64,000 nucleotides of DNA from Malus domestica (lineage: Eukaryota > Streptophyta > Magnoliopsida > Rosales > Rosaceae): contig NC_091669.1 in assembly GCF_042453785.1 (NCBI RefSeq), forward strand, positions 9,188,501-9,252,500. The letters run 5' to 3'. Of this stretch, positions 1 through 12,846 are shown in pieces; the stretch's first letter is position 1; the number at the start of each line of letters is the position of its first letter. Made by a program: the position numbers and the translations under genes. The notes under the pieces are model-generated. The model worked only from the letters and a program-made list of their open reading frames with translations. It searched no databases and was not told the origin of the DNA.

Positions 1-101
1 TTTTAATCAAATACATTATCACATTTCATATGTGATACTCTAATGTCTGATAAATCTAACATTTACTCTATACCAAAGTTATGTTTAACCCCCTACACTA
101 A

Positions 102-3030
102 TCAATCTGCTGCACCAAAGTCCCAAAGGTGCAGCGTCGTACCCCCGGAACACGCTGCGACATGTCGTTCATCGCATACGAAAGCGTTGACTTCCTCAAT
201 CATCTCCATGAAACTGTACAGATAGGCCCCTCTCTCCCCCTCCCACACCCTCACCACCCCACCGCCGCACATTAGCGCGTACCCTTCGTTCATGCACCCC
301 ATCACCGCCATCTGCGACGCCCTACTCACGCTAAACCTACAGACCTCCTCCAGCGTGTCAGTCCGGCGCACGCTAGCCAAACCCCTCCTCCCCACTATAA
401 CGAACGCCGTCCGGCTCACATCAGCCGCAGTCACAATTATCCCTCTCCTGTACTCCTCGCTCAACACAAACCCTTGATTCCTCAGATCGAAGACAATCAC
501 GCGCACGCTCGTGCACGCCACGGCCGTTTCGTGACTCGTGACTCGGACTCGGCCTACGAACTCGGTCATCTCCGTTAGCATGTGCCACCCCATCACGGCC
601 TCCGGATCCGTCAATGTCCCGCCGACGAAAGTCAACTGTTCAGTCAAACAATCCCAAATGTGAAACGCCCGACCCGGAACACCCGCATAGAGCCCGACCC
701 ACCATCTTTCGGATCCAGTGAAATCAACCAAAACCCCATCATTTACCACGTCGCCCAAGTGGGCCCTACGAGTGATCTGCGGGCCGTTGATGATCGCTAC
801 GTGGATGTCTCCGTCCAGCAATGCGAAGGTGAGAGTGGTGTCTGTTATGACGATGCCGGTAACGGCGCGGGAGAATCGGCCGAGGCGGTCGCGGGGATGG
901 GGCCGGAAGGTGCTGACATGCAGGCGAGTGGCAAAGTTGAATAGGCGGACGGTGCCGTCGGCGAAGCCGCAGGAGAGATGGGCGTCGGAGAGGGTGAGGC
1001 ATCGGCAGGTGAGGCCGTCGGGGTCTTCGACGTCGGACGGATCGAAGTGGAGGGTCGTGTGGGTGGACCTCCGGGTTCGGAAGTTTGTGGCCGTCCGATG
1101 CCAGTAGACGTACTCGTCTCGCCACCTGTCGCGAAGGAGAATTGTCCGGCCCCAGATACGGCGGGTAAGGCGACGCCAGAGAAGGTCGGAGCGCGAGACG
1201 GCGCGCCACGTCGAACAAACCTGCACTCGGAAAAATGTCACGTACGCGATCAGTTTCAGTAAGAGTAGGTTACAGCTCGTTCATGCATGCACGTTATATT
1301 GAATGGAAAACATGAAAACTAAAACGCATATGAGTTCTCTATTTTTTGTGCATGCAATAAAAATAAAAAAATTAATAAAATATATGCTTTCTAATTATAT
1401 GTGGAGAGATGGGAATGCATGCATGAGTAGGTAGTGTTATTATGGGTATTTAACAGAGGTTTCAGATTTGATGGGTATGTGTTTTAACCAGTTAAAGGAA
1501 TGACTGTAATAATACAATACATGAAGGAGAAACCGACTAATTCAACTTTGAGCATCTCCGAAGAAGCCATAAAACCACTAAAATTTTATTAAAAAAAAAA
1601 AAAACTCCATAAAATCATCTCCAGGATAAAATTTTAATTTTTTGTTAAAATAGCAAGAGAACAGTGTCAAACTCTTTAAATGTAGTTAGGGTTCTTGTAT
1701 TAAATGTTAAAAATTTAATAAAACTCAATGATAGACTCGTGACCAAAGAGTAAAGAAAGAGAAAATGTGATTTTAGAAAATGAGTGAATTAGATTTGAAT
1801 TGTTAATAATAAATATTTAAAGTTTGTTAAAATAGTGTTATTGACATAAAAAATTAATTGAGTAGCTACAATAATTTCATGACACTATTCACTCGCTAGT
1901 TTAACAAGGATTAAAACTAGTAACCAACTTGGAACGTAAAGTATCATTCATTTTGTTTAACCAATTATAGAGATAGGATTCAAAATTCTTCCAAAGTGCA
2001 AAAGAAATTTCACTGAACTAATATTTTAGTTACAATAGCTAGGGAACAATGCCAGAAAGCTATTTTAACCAGTTAATGTAACTTAACATCTTCAACAACA
2101 CTTCGTATTTTAACATATCTTTGATATTTTATTAGTTCTTCAGGTTAAAAATTCTCTAATAGTTGGTAAAATTTCGTCGTGCCAGGAAGTGGGGAAAATG
2201 GCGATTAAAGATTTAGATCTCTTACTATTTGTACGTGGGTTGAGGTTTTTGGGCTGTTTGCACATATTAGGGCAAATTAACTACGGGTAGAAAGTATCAC
2301 CGTGGACTGAAGAGAAGCAAATGCAAAACCCTAGCCCCACGGAGGAGACAGTTGAAGCCATGCGCGTAAACCCTAGAGAGAGAGAGAGAGAGCGGGCCTA
2401 AAAGGTGGAGCCCGATGGAGAGTACGTAATAGTAGAATAGGAGCCGGGGAGTGTAAGAGAAGAGTGACGAGGAAAAGACATCAGTCAGAGAAGGTCTAAA
2501 TAAAGAAGTGGCAGCTGTGTGGTGTACAATTTTCGTCTGCAAATCTCTCATCTCCCTCCCTCCTTCGGAGGATTCTCTCATTTTTCTTTCCTTCTCGTTA
2601 CAAATCACGTCATAAGAATAGGAGCCGGGGAGTGTAAGAGATGAGTAAGGAGGAAAAGACATCAGTCAGAGAAGATCTAAATAAAGAAGTAGCAGCTGTG
2701 TGGTGTACAATTTTCGTCTGCAAATCTCTCATCTCCCTCCCTCCTTCGGAGGATTCTCTCATTTTTCTTACCTTCTCGTTACAGATCACATCAATATTTT
2801 ATATTAATTTTTTTATAAAATTAATAAGATAAAAAATAAAATGTAAGAGGAGGAGGATGAAAGAGAATAGGAATAGAGAATCCTATTTCCTCTCCTTCTA
2901 TATCTGTGTGGATTGTTGCTACCTGCTTGCCTGCTGTATGAGCTTTTTATTTGATGTCATGGACACTGGAGACTAACACCTCTCTCTCTCTGCTCTCTAC
3001 ATTTTTTATTACCCAATCCAACGTCTTACA

Positions 3031-3061
<31 letters not shown>

Positions 3062-4295
3062 AATACATATATGGCACCTCCAATTACAAGACTGCTCTAT
3101 CAATTTGCATTCCACAAGATTATATGTGATTTTCTAGTTTTACTAGTTACAATAAATACATCTAATTTCGGTTATAGAAATTCGCACTTTGACTCAGCAG
3201 GTAATCAGATTATTGTTCTAACTAATTTAATTAAACTCAGCAGGACGATTTTATACTAGAACTTTTGATACAGATGTAAATACATAATTGTTAATAGGAG
3301 ACTTTATATATAACACTGTAATATCATTAATTCAATATCCATGGGAAACAATTAGTGTACCTAGCTAGAGACCATGAAATGGACAAAGATCGACCACCTA
3401 GAAAACTATGAACAAACATATACATATACCTTGACATAATAAAAAAAATAGGATTGCAAATTTTGCGTGCTTCCCCACACATAGTTGCCTTTCAATTCCA
3501 AGAAACGTGTAGCCAAAGCCTGTCTTGTCAAAAAGCAGAGAACTTTTCATCCCTTACCCCTACTTTCTTTGACTCCTCTAAATCCCACCCGTGCGTGTAC
3601 CACTCACGTTTTCCCGCTCTAATTGGATCTTCTTTCCTTTTCTATTTTCTTTTTTGGTTTTTCTTGCTCTTGGAGACCCCATCATGTTCTTGTTCTTGGG
3701 TAATGGTTTCATGCTTATTATGAAATTTGTGATATTATTTTATGTTCACAAAAATATTGATCTAAATCACATCGAAATCTATCATGTGCAAGATTCTGTT
3801 TTGCAAAATCAAGAAATATGTTAACGCTCAATGTCTGCCACTGACATGCACAAAACGAGATTGCGTTCTTAAATAAAAACACAACTTAATATAATATGTA
3901 AATTTAAATATATCAGCAGACATGTCAAATTGTGAGACAAAAGAATACAAACTTCGTTACAATGGTTGTAACTTCCTTCTTAATCTTAGAAGATTATACT
4001 TATTCAAGCATATGTACCCATTCACACAATATGTTTAAGCAATAAGGGTGAAATTACTTTAAATTTAACATACCATAGGTTAGTCAATTTCATCACTCTA
4101 GCTAGGCTCCAAAACAGTTTTCAAACGTTCAAGAAAGGACAAAGCAAATAAGAGTCACCAGAAGCAAACATAGAGAAATAGAAGTCACCAGAAGGTATTG
4201 CATTGGAAGTAGCAAGAGACATGCACACCTCTGGAGTTGACCAGTAGACATCACCTTGTAAACCAAACAAGCATTGGGCTCCATGTACTCTTTCT

Positions 4296-4331
<36 letters not shown>

Positions 4332-6760
4332 GGAAACTTGGTCTCAATATACTTTATGACATATGCAGTTGCATCAGTTGCATGCAAGGTTTTTTTTGAC
4401 ATGGCCCTTCAACACCCATCAACTGTCAGGATCTCGACATCTCAACCCGCTCCTCAATCTAAAGCTTCTTCGAACTTTTTGCATTTTCTAGGGCATGAAG
4501 TTCTGACATGAAATTCCTTTTTAAGATTCTAAATCATTTTCATCCATAATTTGAAAGAGTATTAGAGTAGAGAATTTCTTTGATGGATGTGGTTTTTCAT
4601 TAACCCACTAGTCTTTCGAGTTCAAATTTTTCATCTTACATTTTATTCAAGTTAGACTTTTAAGTAATACTGTTTTTATCCAGTACCATTCTGTTTTGTT
4701 ACTTTTTAAATGTCAAAAACATAATCTTGTAAATTCCAAAAACATAAAATAATCTAAAAAAAGACCCAGCGGTAATAGATCCCTGGAATCTTGTTCTTGT
4801 GGACTTGCATAACAGATTTATAATATTAATTATAGAAAAAGATAAAAACAGAAGATGAATTTTTGTACGTTACTGGCATGACTATTGTTGTACTTGGAAC
4901 TCCAATTTAGTCTGAATTAAAGTGGACTATAATATTCTTGCATATAGTACTAAAAAACACCAAAACAAAAAAAAACATTAATGGCTATGGCAGCGAAAAT
5001 ATAACTGCAAGACAAACGTTAGCTAGATATAGAAACGTAAAGTTTTATGTACAATCCAATCAGAGCCGGCCCTGAGATTTCAGGGGGGGGGTTGAATTTG
5101 AATTGGAAGCCCTAAAAAGTACTAAGAATTTATTTTTTTATATATTTTTTTGTTCAAAATAATAATTTTAGTTTTCAATTAAGCTTCTATAAATTCTAAT
5201 AGCACAAACAAATTTAACAAATGGAAAGGTGGCATATTGTTTTTCTTAACTATTTAGAGGGTTAGGGTTCAAATTTGTATGTTATTCTGTGGAATTTTTA
5301 TATAATTTTGTGGAAGCTTATGCATTTAATAAAAATATAAACTGAAAAAAATGATGGAGATGAGTTTCGAACCCGCAATAATTCCACTTGTACTAAGACT
5401 CGAGTTTGTAATATTTTACAAATACTACTATATACAAGTAAATGCATGTAAAATTGAAAAATCGGGGGCCATTTCGATTTGGGGGCCCTATGCGGTAGCA
5501 CCATTTGCACCCCTCAGCGCCGGCCCTGAATCCAATCCATCCAGTCTAACAGCTCCCCAAATTTTGCTATATAATTCCAATTTCCAAACACTGCTAAGTG
5601 ATAAAACCAAGCTTTAAAGGTCCTTATCCGAGAGAAAAAGAGGAAGAAAGGCATCCCAATAAAAATTTGTAGAAAAGTTCAGTCAAAAAAGTAGAGAGAG
5701 GGAGAGGGATTGCTAGAGCTCATAAGGGCAAAAAAAGGGGAATTTAAAGCCAAAATAACCGTTTTTCGTTAGATTTGGAAAGGGAAAGAAATGAAAGGCC
5801 AAAGAAGCCAAACACAAACCTCCTACTAGTGAAAGGGACATTAAATTATTTTTGCATAGAAGAGCATTGAGAGCATGACCCTTCAAAAAAGCAATTACTT
5901 TCTGAAGCAAAAGAGTTTCTTCTCTCGAATGTAGCTGAACCAACTAGTATACCAGAACAGTGTGTTTTCCTCTCGGCGCTCATGCTCGAATCCTTCGCTC
6001 TGTAAAAAGGTGCCACTATACTATCTAGAGGACTAGAACAAAACCCAGAACCCGTTATACTCGTTTATTGGTAATTTCTCATGTTTTCACAAATAAAGGG
6101 AAAAATAAACCCATAACCCTTTTTTTTTAATATATTTAATATTTAGGGGAACCATCAATTGAATTAATTTTGGTCTGGCAGGTTTTTCTAGTGTATTTAT
6201 GCATATGATGCTCTTTGACTAGACTAATATTTTCTCCATTTTGGAATAAGAACCATCAGTTTCTCAGTAAGACCTAGCCGGATTCTAACGCTGCGTACCA
6301 TGCCAAAGATCTCCCAAAATAATCAAAATTATATAACAAGCACACAATTTTTCACATATTTCACATTGCAACACAACTAGTTAATCAAAAGATTTCATGT
6401 GTTAATAGTTAATTAGCCAGAAGAACAAAAAGTATTAGTAGAGTATTAAAGATTGTTTAATCTTCTTATCAGAAAACGTACCTGAAACACATTAGCAAGG
6501 GCTGGAGCAGCCGCAAGTCGTCCGACGGAGCGAGAGGCTTCAATGGCAACTTGGGCAGCGAGGGCTTCCACAAAAGGCTCAGGCCAGACCTCGTTTACGG
6601 AACGTCGTCTGGAGGAGGATGGCCCTTCGAGATCACCACCTCTTCGTACACTGCTAGGACCAGCTGCATTGGCACTGTCGTTTCCATTTCCGTCATGGGA
6701 TGAGGAGGAAGACGAAGATGATGAAGTTGATGATGGAGCCGAACTGTAAGAGGTAGACAT
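102..6760 (-). CDS. SAP: STERILE APETALA (SAP) F-box / WD40-like protein, two exons
   Basis: Exon 1 is 6760..6482 (93 codons, starting MSTSYSS) and exon 2 is 1220..102 (372 codons plus stop). Both borders are phase 0, with donor GTACGT at 6481..6476 and acceptor CAG at 1223..1221. The joined product is 465 residues, close to the roughly 450 known for Arabidopsis SAP. A Ser-rich leader (about residues 4-22) precedes a divergent F-box region (WPEPF at about 59-63, then ALANVF and CSTWRAVSRSDLLW) that is split by the intron. A WD40-like C-terminal part follows (CRCLTLSD, GFADGTVRLF, VPGRAFHIWDC, GGTLTDPEAVMGWH, ending LHLWDFG). In the family, SAP acts in an SCF ubiquitin ligase that controls organ size and floral or ovule development, by targeting PPD/KIX repressors. 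The 5.26 kb intron is unusually large and full of repeats. A longer start at 6829 is in frame but is hydrophobic and unlike family N-termini. Confidence 0.93.
2435..2790. repeat. 181-bp tandem duplication in the SAP intron
   Basis: The segment starting GAATAGGAGCCGGGGAGTG at 2435 is repeated from 2616 with only a few substitutions, so the period is 181 bp. The second copy runs to about 2790 and then continues into AT-rich sequence (TCAATATTTTATATTAATTT) that also appears near 10910-10990. Confidence 0.85.
3039..3063. repeat. (TA)n microsatellite
   Basis: About a dozen uninterrupted TA units within the SAP intron. Confidence 0.9.
4298..4330. repeat. Poly(T) tract
   Basis: A run of about 32 T on the plus strand inside the SAP intron. 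Any ORF reading through it as poly-Lys or poly-Phe is an artefact. Confidence 0.9.
5061..5528. mobile_element. Non-autonomous hAT element in the SAP intron
   Basis: The 468-bp element begins CAGAGCCGGCCCTGA and ends with the inverted counterpart CAGCGCCGGCCCTG. The terminal repeats are therefore CAG(A/G)GCCGGC(C/G)CTGA. It is flanked by a perfect 8-bp direct duplication AATCCAAT (5053-5060 and 5529-5536). An 8-bp target duplication with CAG..CTG ends is diagnostic of the hAT superfamily. No transposase ORF is present, so it would need a transposase supplied in trans. Confidence 0.9.
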
Positions 6761-6870
6761 GAAAATGACAAAGAAAAAGGTGGGAGAAGAAGACACAAGG
6801 ACAAAAAGGTAAGGTATGGATAAAGACACAATTCAAGCGAGGGACCCAAAAGGTCTGTGTGATTATTGGA

Positions 6871-6878
6871 TATTTATA
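6871..6878 (-). promoter_or_regulatory. Probable TATA box of SAP
   Basis: TATAAATA reads on the minus strand about 111 bp upstream of the chosen SAP start codon. This implies a leader of roughly 80 nt. A CT/GA-rich stretch lies just upstream (6888-6911). Placement is by motif and distance only. Confidence 0.5.
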
Positions 6879-7364
6879 TGCAATTTCACACTCTCTCACC
6901 CTCTCTCACTCAATAAAATAATTTAAAACATAATCAATGTTTGCATCCACCTCGTATATGAGAGACCATATTTCATGACGAGGGACATTAGTGTGGGCGT
7001 ATTCGATCGGTGCAATATAAATCATTTTAGGTGCACCTCTTTTTCCAATCAAATGTGATTAATATATTTTTATCTTAATAATTTTATAATCAATGATCAT
7101 GATCATTCTTTTTTTAATCAACATTTAAAGATCATTCAGCCAAAAAAAAAAACGAGTTAAAGATAGTTAATCAAAAATACAGAAAAAAAAATGAATTCGC
7201 TTGAAAAATAATAAAGTTGTTATTATAGTGCAAATTAATGGAATGAGAGTGTACATTTTCTTTAACAACCAAAAAAACTAACGTTAGACAATAAAAATAA
7301 TGTATCATTTTAATTTTCCCTTTCCGCACTTATCTTCTTGTTTTTATCATATATTCAATCTTCG

Positions 7365-7545
7365 TTAGGAAAGATTTTTTAGTGTAACAGTCATACGAGA
7401 TGGTACACCACGTGTCATTACATAAATAGAGAGATATGTGTGTCAAAAAATTAATAACTTAAAAAATATAATTTTCCACTACTTACATAAAAACACATGG
7501 TATATCATCCGTGTTCCCGTTACTATAAAAAAATTCTCCTTGGTT
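7365..7545. mobile_element. Foldback MITE-like element (family A)
   Basis: The left half (AAAGATTTTTTAGTGTAACAG..ATGGTACACCACGTGTCATTACAT) is an imperfect inverted repeat of the right half. The pairing covers most of the roughly 180 bp. A second copy, split by an LTR retrotransposon, lies at 27727-27746 plus 31203-31349. A weaker partial copy is near 9515-9660. No coding capacity is seen. Confidence 0.75.
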
Positions 7546-10500
7546 AGGGGGGAGAAAATTGCATCGGGAATATAGGAATGCCAAATTCACTTCACATTCA
7601 CAGTAATAAATTGATAGTGAAGATAATCAATTTATGACATAATCTTATGGAAAATGAAGAACATTTTCTTGTTTATTTTTGTGAGTTAATAAGGGGGCCG
7701 GGTCCAACCTAATTAGAGAGGGGGTGGGAGGTTGATTTAATTTCCCGGCCTGCAAAGAGGGCGGTGGGGAAGGGGTGGGGGTTTCTGAAACCGCAGGGCT
7801 TATTATGGATTAGCCCTGGATTTTTCAGTAGATTTTTTAGCCCTAGCTCCCCTTGGTCCCTTTTGGTCACTCTGCATCCTGTTCAAGTAAGATCGTGTCT
7901 CCCTGTATCTGTATCAATTGCAGATGATTGTCAAGAAAATGGGCATTGAATAAAAAAAAATTATTTTGTTTTTGACTCCTGAGGATGATTTTGCAAGGAG
8001 TGCATGGTAAATAGCATTGTTATTAGGGAGTAGTAAGTAGCAACTGGCGCTGCTGTACTGGAAACCGCTGTTCATATATTAATAACTAGTAGGTCAAGTT
8101 AGTTACAACTCCTTGATGGTCGATGAACTTTATTATGCAAATTGTTGAATTCATATTAAAAGTAGTAACTGTTTATCATTTTGAAACACGTAATAACTAA
8201 TAAAAGTGATAGAACCATCGACCAGTATTCAACCGATGCGTGGAAGTTATTTTGTTATTCAGATTGTAAAATATATAAAAATCTGTTTGTGCTTCATCAA
8301 ATTAAACTTTAATTACGATTTCACACCCATCCTTCAAGGTGTTGCTATTTATGCTCACATATTTCTTCCTTTGATTAATTATTGTAACAACCAAATCATT
8401 AACAAACTTAGAGAGGCAAAAAAAGCATAGAAAAACATAAGATATAAAATAAAAGATTAGGTGACAATGATTAAACATCTAAATTGTGGGAGTTGAAAAC
8501 TTAGAGCCTTCGAATCAATAGAGATTATGGACAAGGACTCGAAGTTTGATATTGTGAGCCTGTCAGTTGTGAACTTGTGAGGGGCCAAGAGAGGAAGGAA
8601 GATATAAGAAATTTTGGTTTTGGATGGATTATTGTTTTGTTTGTGTTGTAGAAAAGTGAATGTTAATTAGTTTTGTACAACAAACAAACTATCTCTTCAT
8701 ATTATTGAAATGTGTTTCATTGTTTCAAGTTTAAATATTTCTTTTCTTACACGGTTAATTTTGTCAAATACATTCTCAAATATATGGTTTTTTTTTTTTT
8801 GTCGAAATATGGTAATTAGATTAGTTCATAAAATAAAGTGCTACCTTTTAATTCATAATGATTCTTTTACGTATAAAATTACATTACTTTTTTAGTTTAA
8901 ATTAATTACATAAATTACCATGATCAACGGTATATTAGTATAGTTTTCTCTCAGACCATTTTGTAATCAAATCTATTTCTTCGATCAAAGAAAACTTTTT
9001 ATCCCATAGTCAAGCCTTTATTTTAAAATCCGTTGAATAGTTTGATTGCAATATTTGTAGAATAAATGATAGAAGAAGGTAATCAACACTCGAGTACGAG
9101 TTGAAAACTTGAAAAAGATTTTTAGATTCGAGGAAGTTGGTGCTATGATGATACAAAGTTTTATAGGTTCCAAAAAATTAAGGGAAGCGTGACATTTTGT
9201 CCGCCATTCTCGTACTACGACCACTGCACCTCTCCTGCTCTGCATGTGCATATAATAGGAGATGATTAACATCAACGTGCCATCCACAACTTGCTTACTA
9301 ACTCTTATGTAATTTTGGATATAAAAGCCATATTAAGAACGTAGATCTCAAATCTCACAGCATCAACAATAAAGTAGTCAAATAAATATTCAAACTCGTA
9401 ACTAAACTCTTGTGATAAGCTATATAGGCAAAATTAAGCTCCAATAAAGTTGTCAATTAAGTAGGTAAACTTTGCCTACTCCCTCAATCTAGGCAATATT
9501 GCATATTTCTACATATGGATAAATTTTTTAGTGTGCCAGGAACACAACCTGGTACATCAAATATCACAGTACAAGTGATTGGATTTTTTTTTCACATATT
9601 TAACCACTTGTATTATGACATATTTATTTATAATAAAGTATTCCATGTGAGGCCAAAAAGACAATATATATATATGTAAATATCAAAGGTGAAAGAAAAT
9701 AGTAAAATAAAATTTTGCTTGCTTAGTTTGCCTATTCTATTGGAATGATACATTTTGTTTATAAGCAACTTATCACGTCAGTCATTATAATACAATTTTG
9801 TCTATTATATTTATTTACATTATTGGAAATGCTCTAACAATAATGATAACAAACTAAATCGATACCGAACATAAATTAAATAGATTTTGGCAATATATCT
9901 TTAGCTTAATTTCACCTCATAAGCAAATTTCACAAATGTCATTTACACATTTTCCAGAAAGTTAATATGACGGCATGCAGCGGCGAAACTTGGACATGAT
10001 TATAACTATAATTGTATTCGGTCCTCACAATCTCCTAGCGAGATCAGTCAACTTCTTAATCTCCTTTGTTCAAATCACTCAACAAAGCACGCTTTTATAT
10101 GTTTCAAAACTATAAAATTTCTTATATAACCACGTACCTAAAATTAGCTCAATTAATAAAAAAGACAGCATGCTCCGTTTTCTAAGTACGCCCCGAGGCA
10201 CATCAAACAACCATATTTGCCAAAGACAAATTATATATCAATTGAGAAGATTTTTTTTTAATTTTTATTTGAGTAAACAAAAAGAAAAGATGGGCGTGCA
10301 AAGACGCAGAGGATAAGAGCGTGGGGAAGAAGAAGAAGGAGGAGGGAAGGGTTGGGTCAAGGGGAAAGACAGGAGAGTGCTTTTTGACTAGAATGGCATG
10401 CTTATGTCTAATCATCTGGCGCAGTCTCGATGGAATATAACTGAAAGATCTTTTTTAGCAAAGTACAACTGTCTATGTCACTTGCTTCCCCATCTGTCTG

Positions 10501-10698
10501 TGTCTTTCTCTCTCTCAACTTTTTTGGGAAGAAAAATACAGATTAAAAACAGCTGGAGTAGGAGAGTAGGCTGCTACTGCTATTAATTTCTAGGTACTAG
10601 ATACTAGGGTTATAGTAGGGTTCCTGCCACAGTCAGTCTTTAACTATCATAACCATATATCCTCACTAACCTCTCTCTCTCAATCCTCAGCCACAGGT

Positions 10699-10700
<2 letters not shown>

Positions 10701-10738
<38 letters not shown>
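10701..10738. repeat. (GA)n microsatellite
   Basis: A nearly perfect run of about 19 GA units. Confidence 0.9.
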
Positions 10739-10743
<5 letters not shown>

Positions 10744-11850
10744 CAGCCGATATCACTGGCTGGCCTGGCTTCTGCTACCTTCTGCATGCCCATCTGCAAG
10801 CCCTTGTGCTTTCACATTTCAGAAAATTTATGAGGAGGATTATGTCCTCTCCTTTTTTTCCTTTCCTATCCTTCCCTTCTTATATGAACTGCTATAATTA
10901 AATTACGTTAATATTTTATATTAATTTTTTATAAAAAAAAGAAAGACGAAATAAAAAATGTAAGAGGAGAAGATGAAAGGGGATAAAAAGAGAAGGTGAG
11001 AGAATCCTAGTCCAATTTAAAGCAAGTCCAACAGGGGCTTAAACCCGATGGACAGTGGATTGCACAGTGCCCAATTGTTGGGGCGATCAAGTCCAGCCCA
11101 TGCGGGTTTCAGTGTCGAAGGGGGCCCAAGCGAAGGGACCCGGCGTGAATCGCTGGTCCGAGAGCTCGAGGTGGGGGTGATGCAACGCTGACGTCAGGGT
11201 GACGTTACTCATAATATAAAATTAATAAAAAATTAATAAAAATCTGAAAACAAAATTGATTTAATTTTTCAATAAATATGTTATCATTATCTTCTAACTT
11301 ACACCATACTTTTATATTTTCTCAAATACTTTGGGTTGTAATTGTAAACCAAGCTGTAACCACAAGGAAGAATATGCAGTATTACGCTTGAGAGAGAGAA
11401 GAGAAGTGAGTCAAGAGAAGAGAAGATAGAGAGAGAAGTAAAACTTTCATATATTACATTTTCTGAATGAATACAATCTAATCTGTTCTAAGACTATATA
11501 TTCTCTATATAAAACTTGCTCTTTAAGTCACAATATAACTAACTCTAACAGTCTTGCTAATCTCTTGACAAATGTCTTATTATATCACCATTAATATTAT
11601 CCTTAACAATAATTTCTTATTTAATGACACATGGTACAACTAGACAGATTAAAAATCATATCTAAAATTACAAAAAAAATTATTTTTTATTATTTTATAA
11701 AATAAAAAATATTAATATTTTATTACCTATTGCCATGACTATTCAGTGTAGATGTGAAGATGCAAAAGGTAATTACTGTTCATTGAAGGTTATTCAATAG
11801 TGATTTACCCTAAGGGCCTTTGCAACGATGAAGTTGCTCATGCATCCTTC

Positions 11851-12838
11851 TAGGGGTGGGTTCGGTTTAATTCGGTTCGGTTTTTTGCCAAAACCGAAAC
11901 CAAACCGAAATTTCGGTTCGGTTCATTTTTTTTTCGGTTTTTTTCGGTTCGGTTTTTTTTCGGTTCGGTTTTTTTCGGTTCGGTTTCGGTTCGGTTTCGG
12001 TTTTTTGTTTTTTTTTTCTTTCAAAAAATGAAAAACATTGAAATTTTAAATTTTAACGTATCCAACACAATCATAACACAAGCATTCTAACTATAATCAA
12101 AGACAATGAAAATAAACATTTAAAGTTGAACTAAAATCATCAATCAAGTCTTCCAAAGTCCAAACTAACAACATCACAACACAAAAATCGTACAAATGAC
12201 TTAGAAAAGTTAAATTGTATGATGTTGTTCAAAGATCAGGGTTGTTTGCTTGTAACTGCATGTTGACAACTTGATTAGTAAAAGAAATGCGTGGGTGGAT
12301 TTATTTAGTGTGTGTTGGATTCTTTTCCATCACAAATTCCCTAAGTAATCTACCCGAAATAAATGTTTATAGATTCTGTTACATGTTATATGAGAGTAGA
12401 TTTGGAAAAGAAAGCTGAGACAAAAGTAGACAGTGCTATGGAGATGAATGTAGGTACTTCAGGATGAGGTTTGGCTCCGGAACCTTATATGGGGGATAAA
12501 TAATAGGTTAGGGTTTAAAGTTTTTATAGGACTTTTTTTTAATATTTTGAGCTTAAAGTTTGGCAACACATTGGGTTTAGCATATTTTAACTTACAAATT
12601 GGGTTTAGAAAATAATATCCAAAACAAATAATTAAATAAAAAAATTAATTTAATTAATTCGGTTCGGTTCGGTTTGGTTCGGTTTCTAGATCACTAAAAC
12701 CGAACCGAACCAAAAGAATTCGGTTCGGTTCGGTTTTTTCAATTCGGTTCGGTTTTTTTGTTCGGTTCGGTTTTTTCGGTTTCGGTTCGGTTTGGTTTTC
12801 GGTTTTTTTCGGTTTTCGGTTTTTTGAACCCACCCCTA
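11851..12838. mobile_element. hAT-type non-autonomous element with subterminal CGGTT arrays
   Basis: The 988-bp element has perfect terminal inverted repeats TAGGGGTGGGTTC..GAACCCACCCCTA. It is bounded by a perfect 8-bp direct duplication CATCCTTC at 11843-11850 and 12839-12846. Both ends carry long degenerate arrays of TTCGG/CGGTT units (about 11865-12010 and 12657-12825), mostly in the same orientation with a few reverse units (CCGAAC). The middle (about 12030-12650) is AT-rich with no credible ORF. The 8-bp duplication indicates the hAT superfamily. Dense short subterminal repeats are where hAT transposases usually bind. Confidence 0.9.
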
Positions 12839-12846
12839 CATCCTTC

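Larger units (their letters stand above)
6900..11850. other. Gene-poor AT-rich interval upstream of SAP
   Basis: I see no supported gene here. It holds the family A foldback element at 7365-7545, a partial relative near 9515-9660, the GA microsatellite near 10700-10738, and AT-rich sequence at 10905-11010 resembling 2780-2890. Short ORFs on both strands lack family resemblance or splice context. A repeat-like start (AGCAAGTCCAACAGGGGC) occurs near 11022, but I could not find its matching end. Confidence 0.6.

Noticed and set aside
766..1218. Arg/Pro-rich 150-residue ORF and several plus-strand ORFs over SAP exon 2
   Set aside because: They overlap the well-supported SAP coding frame; their composition is what shifted or antisense frames of a GC-rich exon produce.
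4121..4402. ORF with a poly-Lys stretch
   Set aside because: Created by the poly(T) tract inside the SAP intron.
11828..12031. ORF encoding a Phe/Gly/Arg repeat protein
   Set aside because: It is translation of the CGGTT arrays of the hAT element and has no independent support.
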